A program made the translations under genes and the position numbers. This document shows positions 28,652-41,480 of a stretch of 64,000 nt of DNA, piece after piece. Where the stretch lies: assembly GCA_945643635.1 (NCBI GenBank), contig CALZFC010000075.1, forward strand, positions 404,501 to 468,500, in the 5' to 3' direction. Source of the stretch: Allodiplogaster sudhausi (lineage: Eukaryota; Nematoda; Chromadorea; Rhabditida; Diplogasteridae). Numbering within the stretch: position 1 is the first letter of the stretch; every line of letters starts with the position of its first letter. The notes under the pieces are model-generated. The model searched no databases and was not told the origin of the DNA. It saw nothing but the letters and a program-made list of their open reading frames with translations.

Positions 28652-31600
28652 CCCTTCTACCTCTCTCGCTCTTTCTCCCCCTCTTTCTCCTTCTTCCACC
28701 TTCATTCTCTTTCTCCCTCCCCCACCCTCACTCTCTCTCTCTCTTTATTCCTCTCTCGCTCTCTCGCAGTGTATTCTCGACGAGAATCTCTTCACTCACA
28801 TCTGGTCACTGTCGGTGGAGATGCAATTCTACGTGAGCGTGCCCTTTTTCTTCGTGCTGCGTACGGCGGCGCGTCCCGGCAGCGCACTTCTGCTCCTGCC
28901 AACAGGTCTTTATTTATTTATTTATGTTAAATATTCATTTCATTTCATTTTAACCAACGCTCATCTATGAAAGACAACATAAATAGTTGGTTGTCTAGGA
29001 TATTTCAATGAGAATTCACTCTTTATATAGACGATCAAAGCTGCTGTCTAATTGTTGACGGATTCGTGTCATTTATGAAATTTATATGAGAATTATGAAA
29101 GTGGCGTTATTATGAAGAAAAAAAAGTGTTGAATATATTTGGATCTAACATATAAGATTTGAAGTGAGCGTCCTGTCTCTCGTCTTCTACGTGCAGACTC
29201 CACCACTCGTCAGCTTCAACTTGCCACTCGCACGCCTCTGGCAGTTCTTCGCCGTCTCGCTCTTCGAGGCCAAGCTAAGAGAAGAAGAGGCAGCCAATGG
29301 ATCGGTGCGCAGCCATCTCGAATCGCACATTTTACAGAATAACTCTCAACTATCCGTTCACTTTTTATCTCACTACGTTTCTTTATCAGTAATTAAATAT
29401 GTCAAGATACACGCATGCACACTAGGAGTCTGAGCGGGCGCGCCTTCTGAATGCAGCAGAAGAGGGCCAGGCGGAGACACAGACTCGCCAGTCGCCATTC
29501 TCTGCACTCGGCCAGATTGCATATCTGGTAGGCGAGAAAGAATAGATTTTGTAATCAACGACTCCTTAGTCGCTACTGACTAGTATCTTCCAAAACTGGT
29601 ACATATATATATGTAGCAAAATTAGTTGAAGATCTCTCTCTCATTCTTTCTCTTTCTCTTTCTCTTTCTCTTTCTCTTTCACTTTCTCTTTCTCTTTCTC
29701 TTTCTCTCTCTCATTCTTTCTCTTTCTCTTTCTCTTTCTCTTTCTCTTTCTCTTTCTCTTTCTCTTTCTCTTTTTCTTTCTCTCTCTCTCATTAGACATC
29801 TCTCATGCTGCTGTCGCTGCACTTCTACATGGCAAAGATTTCGCCGGCTGCCGCTCGCATCGCAGTCACGTACTCGACGGCCGTGCTCATTGCCTTCGGT
29901 GCCGAAACTCCCGTCGGTCTACAAATTTTTTTATTTCAAATAAACTTCTTTCAAACAATTCTATTCCTACTATAATTTTTTTTTTTAACTTTATAAATTT
30001 TTTTTAAAACCTCTTTATATCAGGAGAGACAAAAATCCTTATAAAATAATTGAAAAAAAAATTTGCGAGGCGACGTCATAGGAATATTTAGGTAATTATA
30101 GTTGCAAGTTAATTTAATTATTAGGTAATAAAAAAAAATGATGACAGCTGACACGCGGTCTTTCCACGCGTCCGCTCGCCTTCATCGGTGATGTCTCCTA
30201 CTCACTTTACCTCATCCACTGGCCATTCTCCGTATATCTCGTTCGAGATTACGCGGCACTGTCGGCTGGTCGGCAGGGTTTATTATTGCATTTAATTCAT
30301 TTTAATTTATGCATTGTTTAATTTATAAGAAGAATTAAAAAGCTATAAAATAGTTATAGAAAACTTCAAGAAAAAAAAGTGAGGAATATCACGTAGTGTC
30401 TAAATAAATGTTTAGCCCGTCTCTCCGCAATTCCACTGTCGATCGCGCTCACAGTCGTCGTCTACTACGTCTATGAGCGACACTATCGTGAATGGTCAAA
30501 GGCGCAGATTGGTCAATTTTACGCTTCCCTCCAAAATGTCGCATTCAAATTTTTGAAGAAAAAAAAAAGTGATAAATATTGCAATATATCTCTAGATATG
30601 TTTCCCTTATTGTTAGGCACGAGCTGCGGCTTAATGCTTGCGCTTGCTACACTCGCGTTGACATTTGCACCGACACTCAACGATCGCTTGCATCGAGTGG
30701 ACCTTACGATAGGCATTGCGAGAGAGAGAGAGAGAGAGAGAGAGACTAAGAGAGAGAGATTTCAACCACTTCACTTTATTCAGAAGAAGCGATCAAGAAG
30801 AATCTGTACTCGTTCTCGAGCGCGAATGAAAATATCATGAACAAGGAGTGCTCGTACAAGTACTGGCGGAACATGACCGAGGAGACTCCGGCGCACGTCG
30901 GCCACATCGTCAAGCCGTTCGGCATCTGCGAGATGCCGGTCTCATTTTTATTTGCATCTTATTTCCCCGTTTATTGAATATTAATCTAAATTATAACATT
31001 CATGAATTGGTCTATAATTATACTTCATTTGCTTTATAACAGGTACTCTTTTAACAGATGCAGGGTACATTTACTAATACAACAAATAGCGTATTTCATG
31101 TTTCACACTGCCTAGTCGACAATAAGGAAGATTTTTTGTGTTAACAAAATAAAAGAGTAAGAGAAGCAAAGAGAGAGAGAGAGAGCAAGAGAGAGAGAGA
31201 GGTGAAGGCAAATAAGCTTTAAAAGAAGACGAAAATAATTGAGCCGGGCACCGGTAAGCTACGCTTCGCTGTGATTGGCAACAGTTACGCGCCGAACCAA
31301 GCCGATCTCGTCTGGAAACACTTCAAGCCCTTCTTCTCCAGCTTCACGCTCTTCAGCCAGTGCTGTGAGGCGGCGTATTTTCTACTGAACTTTAAAATAT
31401 TCACCAAAAAATTAACAATTTTTTCAAACGAAAAGCATTCTTATTGAAAAGAAGTAAAGTAATAAATTCATTCCTTACAATTATGGTATCAAAGAAGAAA
31501 ATGGCTTAATTAATTTATATAGCTTGCGAAGTCTTCACTTATACGCATTCTGGCTACTGTCAGCACTTGGCTAACTACACGGACGTGCTTGACGAACTCG

Positions 31601-31658
31601 AGCCGGATGTCACGTTCATCATTCAACGGTATGTCTACATATGTATGTAGTTCTTTGA

Positions 31659-31699
<41 letters not shown>

Positions 31700-32773
31700 G
31701 AGAGAGTGAATATGAGAGAATTAAGAAATACCTAAGATGGTCAGGTACGGCCGTCCAAAAGAGCCTCCACCACAGCCGGGAAAGCCAGACCTCGCCCTGC
31801 AGGAAATGATCGAGCATCTCAGAGACATTCAGAACAAGTCGGAATTTTGTTTTCTCCATTTTGGAATTCGATTTCGCTAAGAAAAGAAGAAAAATGAGAT
31901 GGGAAAACTCTAAGATACATACAGATTGTTTTTGTCTGATTGACGTCTTCTCTCAGAACTTCTCTCTTCTTCGTCATGGACACATTCCCGGCTCTTGACT
32001 ATTACAAAATGCTCAAAATGATCGACTTTATCCGTGAAGGCAAATCGGAGGATTTTATCAATGTTGGAAAAATTTCCTTTCTTGTTTTTAATTATCTCAT
32101 TTTTATTTTTAAATGTTTATACTTTGATCTCGTCATACTTCATGTTCAACTATGCTCCTAACAAGTTCATACATACTCTAGAATATCACGACTCTTCCAA
32201 TCGAGGATGTCTACGGGCGGCCGAGGACGCAGAAGCTTATGCAAGAATGCGATGTAATTGACTGGATTTTTCCTACATTCTCGCAAAGATATTATTCTCT
32301 ACAGTAATCCTCCGATAAACTTTTTAAAATGTCAAAATAAAATAATTAAGATTGATTGATTCATCTCTTGACCAGAACTGCATTCTCTACGACGTGGAGC
32401 CGGCGCTGCTCGACCGACGCGGCCACTTTGCCTCGTACGACGGCACGACGCATCTCGCGCTCTTCGAACCCTCCGGCCATCTCGTGCCGGCGGGCAGACA
32501 ACGCATCGAGCCAATCTATGAGGTTGACTGAGAAATAATAAGTAATTAATACAGATTTGAATTTTGCGCCCTTTCGCTTTCATGTCACTCTGCTTTTTTT
32601 TTTAAATTTTAGTGAATCCACACATGAAAAGACATTTAAATGTGATATGTATATTTCTTTTGGAAAATGCAAGTCCAATTTGTGTTTAATTTTAGCAGCT
32701 GGCCCGCACGTTCGGTCCGAAGCTCCGTGAACTCGAGAAGCGCCTCTACCCGGCAGACCTGCCATGGCAATAA
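27477..32773 (+). CDS. Acyltransferase-3/SGNH transmembrane O-acyltransferase (nematode OAC type)
   Basis: Multi-pass membrane enzyme that would transfer acyl groups to an extracytoplasmic substrate. Exons by eye: 27477-27586 (DVQGLRAVAIFGVLLFHFYP..GFLGVD); 27783-27840 (FFVISGYLI); 28164-~28313 (FYYRRVKRILPLHLLY); 28437-28508; 28770-28905 (HIWSLSVEMQFYVSVPFFFV); ~29164-29304 (LARLWQFFAV); 29426-~29527; 29796-29916; 30148-30277 (FIGDVSYSLYLIHWPFSVYL); 30416-~30510 (VYYVYERHYR); ~30618-30718; ~30785-30944; ~31233-31370 (FAVIGNSYAPNQ, the SGNH Asn block); ~31522-31628; ~31747-31838; ~31957-32065; ~32182-32275; ~32376-32522 (GHLVPAG, candidate His block); 32699-32773. RxRRVKRILP, WSLSVEMQFY and SYSLYLIHWP are textbook AT3 motifs. 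The first intron has a GC donor, proved by GVD|IFFVISGY continuity. The region 28314-28436 is not fully resolved. Confidence 0.88.
27959..28137. mobile_element. Small TTAA-targeting MITE, copy 1
   Basis: About 179 bp starting AGGAGGGCGATCACC after TTAA (27955-27958) and ending GCGGCGATCTCCCATC before TTGA (28138-28141), one change from TTAA. It lies in an intron of the acyltransferase gene, only 26 bp from the acceptor at 28163. The reverse-oriented relative at 57079-57250 shares the ends and the interior (TGCGAAATAGAACGCG / TGCGAAATAGCACGCG). One isolated end (AGAGGGCGATCTCC) is at about 18598-18611. Confidence 0.7.
29637..29793. repeat. (CTTTCT)n / CT tract adjoining a splice acceptor
   Basis: About 150 bp of a hexanucleotide pattern running straight into the CATTAG acceptor before the exon at 29796. 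It forms an extreme polypyrimidine tract. Confidence 0.85.
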
Positions 32774-35700
32774 GAAAATAAAATTTTTTTTATCGATTCG
32801 ACCAATGTGCTGGCGGTATTCATTTGAAACCAATTTCTTATGTACATATGTCGGCCACGCGCAATCTGTTGGTTGACCAAGAGTGTATCCAGTCGAGTCT
32901 GGAGGGCAGGAGATATAAATGTTACATATATTAATTTTTTGTTTAAAATATGTTCGATAATTCATAAGCACGATTGGCTGATCTGGATCAATGATATCGC
33001 CCTCACACGAACGCGGTCACCAAAGAAAGATCAATTCGAGAAATGTCTCCAAAAACATTGTTCCAATGCAGGGAATCGAACGCGGGTCTCGAATGTGGGA
33101 GATAACCACTAGAGTACATTGGATGACTTTTACAAGGAAACCAACGATTCGAATGGAAATCCCGAACGAAATGGCTCGGCCTACAAATAAATTGCAAAAT
33201 AAACCAATTCATGAAATGAATAATAACAAATGCATAATTTTTAGGCCTACTCTGATCTCACAATCCGGATCGAAGACCTTCTGTTCCGTTTGAAGTGGGC
33301 GGATGCGTACCCGGTGGATAACTTAATTTTTATGGAGTACAACAACGGGACACAGGATTCAAACAATGTCCAGTCTTATTGTCTACGTCTGTCTACCTTC
33401 ATTGAAAAAAGCCATTAATAAAAAGATGACCGGTAGTGTTCGTTTATTAAAAATTATCATTTCCGGTAACTAATGGTAAATAAGCTTCATATTATGGAGT
33501 GCAACTACGTTGCATTGTATCAATCGCCGAATTACGTTTTCAACCTATCCTTTCTGGGCGGTAAATTTAAATATATCTTTCTAGATTCTCCGACGTCAGC
33601 TTCTGCAGTGAGGATTGGGATAAGATAGGCGGAACCAACTGCCTCTCCCCTTCTTGTCAGCACTGTCCCGAGCCCGAGGCAATAAACAAAATCCGGGCCT
33701 ATTGCTTCCCATGCTCACAACTCTATTAGCGCCCATACAAAGCCCGCGCCGAACGCGCAGTCACCGAACGCGCGCATTTCAACAGTTTAATGACTGGAAA
33801 ACATCGTTAGACCTCGTCGATATCTGCTGTACGATAGCTCATTAGAAAAATAATTTTCAGCTCTACAACTTAAGATAGAAAGCCCATGACTAAATGCCAT
33901 TTAAGCTAAAGACGCTTCTTCAAAGTCTAGAGACCCCTGAGACTACAAAAGTGAATATTTCTAAATTCTAATAAGTCAGCTTTTTAATATTGAGCGCGTT
34001 CATTACCTCTCGTTCGTCTTGTCTATTTATGACAGAAATTTCATAATTATTTTTCAATTGTGCGCGAAACTGGGAACGCAAATGTGCGGCCATCTCGGCA
34101 AGTCTCACCGAGCTATCGAATTTTCCATCTCGCACTGCTCGCCGAAATGGCGGTTTTAGACTTCCGGACCCATTCCAGTCGTTTCGCCGTGCTAAAAAGT
34201 GCATAGTTGCGACGCGTTGCGAACGACGCGTTGCGTACGGCTTCTTCGAGTCGTGTAGGAAAGAATCTTTCTCGTTTATTCCAAGATAAAAGATATTTTC
34301 TTTTATTGCAAACTTCAGAACTCGTTCTCTTCACCCTTTCGAAGACATTCAAATGCTCGCGGATTCCTTATTCAACTCTTCAGTACAAAAGAGGTGTGCG
34401 ATAAGGATGCTCGGAGAGGCAATGCGAGTGATCGCTTTTAGGTGTCTTCTCTTATGATTCACTTCACACGATCTGTGCTCTTTCCGGTTATGATATGACG
34501 AATTCTGGACCAGATCTCATAAATATTCACAGTACACACACAACTCGGTGATTCGCGCATCTAACTTCTTTCAGATGAGTGAGAGTACTCAAGGGAAGCA
34601 GAATGTACCAGTGCCCCCCACCGGTCGATTTGCCGCAGATCAAGCACACAAAAGAGACACAGCAGTCGTAATTCTTATCAGAGCAACCTTTATCTCACAC
34701 TTTCTCTCTTTCTCTCTTTCTCTTCTTCTCTTTTTCTTCTTCTTCTCTTTTCTCTTTCTTTTTTCTCTCTTTCTTTCTTTTCTATTTCTCTCTACCTGCT
34801 TTCTTTTTCTCTTCGCACCACGAGCCAGTTTCGCAATCGCAGAGACATACAAATTTCTATAACTTCCAAATCCAAGATGCTTCATGCCGTTTCTCCATTT
34901 GTCTCCCACTCTGTTTCTCTGTCCATCCTACTATTTCTCTTCTCTAGTCTCATCCTTATCTATGTCTCTCTCACACACTTTGTATATACATACATACATA
35001 CATACATACATATTTAATAGAATTTTCCTTTGTATACAATGAGAGATGAAAGTAGCACTCGAGCAAAAAAATATATGTACAATGAGAGATGAACATAGAA
35101 CTTGAGCCAAAAAAATAATATTTTGAAGAAAAAACGCATGAATATATGTACTATAAGACAATTAAGAAAATAGCTTATCGCAAATGACATGACGAAGTTA
35201 TACATGATGAGAGTTCCATATCCTTTGGCAGTCAATGGCAACTCAAATCAAATGGACCATCATTCGTTTCAGTTGGTGAGGTAGCTTTTTTTTAAATCAG
35301 AAATAATTAAGCAATTGCTTGCTCTCTTCTTGGAAGAGAGCCACAGAAATAATTTATTCACAGATGTAATCAACACATAAACCGTGCGTATTCACATATG
35401 TATAAACACACATATATTCATTTCTCTGGCTCCCACTCAGCTTGTCTCTGTCAAAGGCAAAAATGCTCGAATTGCTCGAATGTCGACGTGAATATGAATG
35501 GAGAAGTGTCTGGTGGCATTGACAGGTTGTCCCGGGGATTAACTCGGTACGCTGTGCTTGAGGGGCTGCATGTGCAGTGTGATCCGAGAGGTCATATGGG
35601 GAACGGGAATTGGATGAAGAGATTTATAGATCAGCCCCATTAGAAGCCACCTTCAGAAGTGCGAACGTGTTGTTACTCAAAGACGAACTTATAAGTTCTT

Positions 35701-35824
35701 CATCAAGGCACAAATTACTATCTAAAATTTCCGGTGAACGCTGCTACCATTCTGACGCTGACGAGTAGTCAAATTTAAAATTTAAGCTTCTTGCCAAAAG
35801 TGGCAACACTAGTAAATAACTTGG
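32774..35824. other. Intergenic; duplicated promoter segment; no intact gene supported
   Basis: The part 34320-34900 is a near-identical copy of 15640-16220, and 35400-35820 matches 7790-8190. Minus-strand frames at 33968-34204 and 34113-34352 have protein-like composition, but I recognise no family and see no splice partners. An OAC- or GT14-like sequence is absent. TACATACATACA repeats are at about 34988-35010. Confidence 0.5.
33062..33123 (-). pseudogene. Truncated tRNA-like sequence
   Basis: On the minus strand, TCCAATG at the 5' end pairs perfectly with CATTGGA at the 3' end (7 bp, like an acceptor stem). A TAGTGGTTA D-loop and a GTTCGATTCC T-loop are present. Total length is only 62 nt and the T stem has mismatches, so about 10 nt of the anticodon/variable region is missing. 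It is probably a shortened tRNA gene relic. Confidence 0.5.
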
Positions 35825-35917
35825 CTTCTTCCTCTTCACTCTCATTCTCATGGCACCCGTCGCCGCCGGAGACCTCGGAAAACTTCTTTGCGGCCCGCCA
35901 CCTCAACAAATATGCCC
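35825..35917 (+). pseudogene. Relic exon 1 of the small secreted peptide family
   Basis: The sequence translates ..FFLFTLILMAPVAAGDLGKLLCGPPPQQICP and then GTGAGT, matching exon 1 of the 8191 gene almost residue for residue. The start region (TACGATGACGCTTCTC in the intact copy) is deleted. No exon 2 follows; the intron's CT tract is followed instead by the giant minisatellite. It is therefore a broken copy. Confidence 0.8.
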
Positions 35918-35958
35918 GTGAGTGCTCATCTTCTGGTCTGCATCCCTTTTTCTCTCTG

Positions 35959-36001
<43 letters not shown>

Positions 36002-36130
36002 ACGCATCGAGAGCTTAAGACAGAAAGAGAGCGAGAGCGAGTGAGAGGGTAATGATCACGCTCACTATTTCTATATGCGTACATATTATGAATTTTCCCT
36101 TCCATAAATACCTTGATATCTTTCGTTATC

Positions 36131-36725
36131 TCTCTAACTCTCTCTCTCTCTCTCGCCCTCTCTAACTCTCTCTCTCTCTCTCGCCCTCTCTAACTCTCTC
36201 TCTCTCTCGCCCTCTCTAACTCTCTCTCTCTCGCCCTCTCTAACTCTCTCTCTCTCTCTCGCCCTCTCTAACTCTCTCTCTCTCTCTCGCCCTCTCTAAC
36301 TCTCTCTCTCTCTCGCCCTCTCTAACTCTCTCTCTCTCTCGCCCTCTCTAACTCTCTCTCTCTCGCCCTCTCTAACTCTCTCTCTCTCTCTCGCCCTCTC
36401 TAACTCTCTCTCTCTTTCGCCCTCTCTAACTCTCTCTCTCTCTCGCCCTCTCTAACTCTCTCTCTCTCTCGCCCTTTCTAACTCTCTCTCTCTCGCCCTC
36501 TCTAACTCTCTCTCTCTCTCGCCCTCTCTAACTCTCTCTCTCTCTCGCCCTCTCTAACTCTCGCTCTCTCTCGCCCTCTCTAACTCTCTCTCTCTCGCCC
36601 TCTCTAACTCTCTCTCTCTCGCCCTCTCTAACTCTCTCTCTCTCTCTCGCCCTCTCTAACTCTCTCTCTCTCGCCCTCTCTAACTCCCTCTCTCTCTCGC
36701 CCTCTCTAACTCTCTCTCTCTCTCG

Positions 36726-36761
<36 letters not shown>

Positions 36762-39700
36762 AACTCTCTCTCTCTCTCGCCCTCTCTAACTCTCTCTCTC
36801 TCTCTCGCCCTCTCTAACTCTCTCTCTCTCTCGCCCTCTCTAACTCTCTCTCTCTCTCTCGCCCTCTCTAACTCTCTCTCTCTCTCGCCCTCTCTAACTC
36901 TCTCTCTCTCTCGCCCTCTCTAACTCTCTCTCTCTCTCGCCCTCTCTAACTCTCTCTCTCTCGCCCTCTCTAACTCTCTCTCTCTCGCCCTCTCTAACTC
37001 TCTCTCTCTCGCCCTCTCTAACTCTCTCTCTCTCGCCCTCTCTAACTCTCTCTCTCTCTCGCCCTCTCTAACTCTCTCTCTCTCGCGCTCTCTAACTCTC
37101 TCTCTCTCTCGCCCTCTCTAACTCTCTGTCTCTCTCGCCCTCTCTAACTCTCTCTCTCTCTCTCGCCCTCTCTAACTCTCTCTCTCTCTCGCCCTCTCTA
37201 ACTCTCTCTCTCTCTCTCGCCCTCTCTAACTCTCTCTCTCTCGCCCTCTCTAACTCCCTCTCTCTCTCGCCCTCTCTAACTCTCTCTCTCTCTCGCCCTC
37301 TCTAACTCTCTCTCTCTCTCGCCCTCTCTAACTCTCTCTCTCTCTCGCCCTCTCTAACTCTCTCTCTCTCTCTCTCGCCCTCTCTAACTCACTCTCTCTC
37401 TCGCCCTCTCTAACTCTCTCTCTCTCTCTCGCCCTCTCTAACTCTCTCTCTCTCTCGCCCTCTCTAACTCTCTCTCTCTCTCTCGCCCTCTCTAACTCTC
37501 TCTCTCTCTCTCGCCCTCTCTAACTCTCTCTCTCTCGCCCTCTCTAACTCTCTCTCTCTCGCCCTCTCTAACTCTCTCTCTCTCGCCCTCTCTAACTCTC
37601 TCTCTCTCTCGCCCTCTCTAACTCTCTCTCTCTCTCTCGCTCTCTAACTCTCTCTCTCTCTCGCCCTCTCTAACTCTCTGTCTCTCTCGCCCTCTCTAAC
37701 TCTCTCTCTCTCTCTCGCCCTCTCTAACTCTCTCTCTCTCTCGCCCTCTCTAACTCTCTCTCTCTCTCGCCCTCTCTAACTCTCTCTCTCTCGCTCGCCC
37801 TCTCTAACTCTCTCTCTCTCTCTCTCGCCCTCTCTAACTCTCTCTCTCTCGCCCTCTCTAACTCTCTCTCTCTCTCTCGCCCTCTCTAACTCTCTCTCTC
37901 TCTCGCCCTCTCTAACTCTCTCTCTCTCTCGCCCTCTCTAACTCTCTCTCTCTCTCTCGCCCTCTCTAACTCTCTCTCTCTCGTTCTCTCTAACTCTCTC
38001 TCTCTCTCGCCCTCTCTAACTCTCTCTCTCTCTCGCCCTCTCTAACTCTCTCTCTCTCTCTCGCCCTCTCTAACTCTCTCTCTCTCTCTCTCTCGCCCTC
38101 TCTAACTCTCTTTCTCTCTCGCCCTCTCTAACTCTCTCTCTCTCTCGCCCTCTCTAACTCTCTCTCTCTCTCCCCTCTCTAACTCTCTCTCTCTCTCGCC
38201 CTCTCTAACTCTCTCTCTCTCGCCCTCTCTAACTCTCTCTCTCTCTCGCCCTCTCTAACTCTCTCTCTCTCTCGCCCTCTCTAACTCTCTCTCTCTCTCG
38301 CCCTCTCTAACTCTCTCTCTCTCTCTCGCCCTCTCTAACTCTCTCTCTCTCTCGCCCTCTCTAACTCTCTCTCTCTCTCTCTCTCTCTCCTCTCTCTAAC
38401 TCTCTCTCTCGCCCTCTCTAACTCTCTCTCTCTCTCGCCCTCTCTAACTCTCTCTCTCTCTCGCCCTCTCTAACTCTCTCTCTCTCTCTCGCCCTCTCTA
38501 ACTCTCTCTCTCTCTCGCCCTCTCTAACTCTCTCTCTCTCTCTCGCCCTCTCTAACTCTCTCTCTCTCTCGCCCTCTCTAACTCTCTCTCTCTCTCTCGC
38601 CCTCTCTAACTCTCTCTCTCTCTCGCCCTCTCTAACTCTCTCTCTCTCTCTCGCCCTCTCTAACTCTCTCTCTCTCTCGCCCTCTCTAACTCTCTCTCTC
38701 TCTCGCCCTCTCTAACTCTCTCTCTCTCTCGCCCTCTCTAACTCTCTCTCTCTCTCGCCCTCTCTAACTCTCTCTCTCTCTCGCCCTCTCTAACTCTCTC
38801 TCTCTCTCGCCCTCTCTAACTCTCTCTCTCTCTCGCCCTCTCTAACTCTCTCTCTCTCTCGCCCTCTCTAACTCTCTCTCTCTCTCGCCCTCTCTAACTC
38901 TCTCTCTCTCTCGCCCTCTCTAACTCTCTCTCTCTCTCGCCCTCTCTAACTCTCTCTCTCTCTCTCGCCCTCTCTAACTCTCTCTCTCTCTCGCCCTCTC
39001 TAACTCTCTCTCTCTCTCGCCCTCTCTAACTCTCTCTCTCTCTCGCCCTCTCTAACTCTCTCTCTCTCTCGCCCTCTCTAACTCTCTCTCTCTCTCGCCC
39101 TCTCTAACTCTCTCTCTCTCTCGCCCTCTCTAACTCTCTCTCTCTCTCGCCCTCTCTAACTCTCTCTCTCTCTCGCCCTCTCTAACTCTCTCTCTCTCGC
39201 CCTCTCTAACTCTCTCTCTCTCTCGCCCTCTCTAACTCTCTCTCTCTCTCTCGCCCTCTCTAACTCTCTCTCTCTCTCGCCCTCTCTAACTCTCTCTCTC
39301 TCTCGCCCTCTCTAACTCTCTCTCTCTCTCGCCCTCTCTAACTCTCTCTCTCTCTCGCCCTCTCTAACTCTTCTCTCTCTCTCGCCCTCTCTAACTCTCT
39401 CTCTCTCTCGCCCTCTCTAACTCTCTCTCTCTCTCGCCCTCTCTAACTCTCTCTCTCTCTCGCCCTCTCTAACTCTCTCTCTCTCTCTCGCCCTCTCTAA
39501 CTCTCTCTCTCTCTCGCCCTCTCTAACTCTCTCTCTCTCTCGCCCTCTCTAACTCTCTCTCTCTCTCGCCCTCTCTAACTCTCTCTCTCTCTCGCCCTCT
39601 CTAACTCTCTCTCTCTCTCTCGCCCTCTCTAACTCTCTCTCTCTCTCTCGCCCTCTCTAACTCTCTCTCTCTCTCGCCCTCTCTAACTCTCTCTCTCTCT

Positions 39701-41448
39701 CGCCCTCTCTAACTCTCTCTCTCTCTCTCGCCCTCTCTAACTCTCTCTCTCTCTCGCCCTCTCTAACTCTCTCTCTCTCTCGCCCTCTCTAACTCTCTCT
39801 CTCTCTCGCCCTCTCTAACTCTCTCTCTCTCTCGCCCTCTCTAACTCTCTCTCTCTCTCGCCCTCTCTAACTCTCTCTCTCTCTCGCCCTCTCTAACTCT
39901 CTCTCTCTCTCGCCCTCTCTAACTCTCTCTCTCTCTCGCCCTCTCTAACTCTCTCTCTCTCTCGCCCTCTCTAACTCTCTCTCTCTCGCCCTCTCTAACT
40001 CTCTCTCTCTCTCGCCCTCTCTAACTCTCTCTCTCTCTCTCGCCCTCTCTAACTCTCTCTCTCTCTCGCCCTCTCTAACTCTCTCTCTCTCTCTCGCCCT
40101 CTCTAACTCTCTCTCTCTCTCTCGCCCTCTCTAACTCTCTCTCTCTCTCTCGCCCTCTCTAACTCTCTCTCTCTCTCGCCCTCTCTAACTCTCTCTCTCT
40201 CTCGCCCTCTCTAACTCTCTCTCTCTCTCTCGCCCTCTCTAACTCTCTCTCTCTCTCGCCCTCTCTAACTCTCTCTCTCTCTCTCGCCCTCTCTAACTCT
40301 CTCTCTCTCTCGCCCTCTCTAACTCTCTCTCTCTCTCTCGCCCTCTCTAACTCTCTCTCTCTCTCGCCCTCTCTAACTCTCTCTCTCTCTCTCTCCTCTC
40401 TAACTCTCTCTCTCTCTCGCCCTCTCTAACTCTCTCTCTCTCTCTCGCCTCTCTAACTCTCTCTCTCTCTCTCGCCCTCTCTAACTCTCTCTCTCTCTCG
40501 CCCTCTCTAACTCTCTCTCTCTCTCCGCTCTCTAACTCTCTCTCTCTCTCGCCCTCTCTAACTCTCTCTCTCTCTCGCCCTCTCTAACTCTCTCTCTCTC
40601 TCTCGCCCTCTCTAACTCTCTCTCTCTCTCTCGCCCTCTCTAACTCTCTCTCTCTCTCGCCCTCTCTCTCTCTCTCTCGCCCTCTCTAACTCTCTCTCTC
40701 TCTCTCGCCCTCTCTAACTCTCTCTCTCTCTCGCCCTCTCTAACTCTCTCTCTCTCGCCCTCTCTAACTCTCTCTCTCTCGCCCTCTCTAACTCTCTCTC
40801 TCTCTCGCCCTCTCTAACTCTCTCTCTCTCTCGCCCTCTCTAACTCTCTCTCTCTCTCGCCCTCTCTAACTCTCTCTCTCTCTCTCGCCCTCTCTAACTC
40901 TCTCTCTCTCTCTCGCCCTCTCTAACTCTCTCTCTCTCTCGCCCTCTCTAACTCTCTCTCTCTCTCGCCCTCTCTAACTCTCTCTCTCTCTCTCGCCCTC
41001 TCTAACTCTCTCTCTCTCTCGCCCTCTCTAACTCTCTCTCTCTCTCGCCCTCTCTAACTCTCTCTCTCTCTCGCCCTCTCTAACTCTCTCTCTCTCTCGC
41101 CCTCTCTAACTCTCTCTCTCTCTCGCCCTCTCTAACTCTCTCTCTCTCTCGCCCTCTCTAACTCTCTCTCTCTCTCGCCCTCTCTAACTCTCTCTCTCTC
41201 TCTCGCCCTCTCTAACTCTCTCTCTCTCGCCCTCTCTAACTCTCTCTCTCTCTCTCGCCCTCTCTAACTCTCTCTCTCTCTCGCTCTCTAACTCTCTCTC
41301 TCTCTCTCGCCCTCTCTAACTCTCTCTCTCTCTCGCCCTCTCTAACTCTCTCTCTCTCTCGCCCTCTCTAACTCTCTCTCTCTCTCGCGCCCTCTACTCT
41401 CTCTCTCCTCTCTCGCCCTCTCTAACTCTCGCTCTCTCTCTCGCCCTC

Positions 41449-41480
<32 letters not shown>

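Noticed and set aside
33968..34352. Minus-strand frames of 78-79 aa with ordinary amino-acid composition
   Set aside because: No family recognised and no adjoining exons. Left as unassigned sequence within the intergenic entry.
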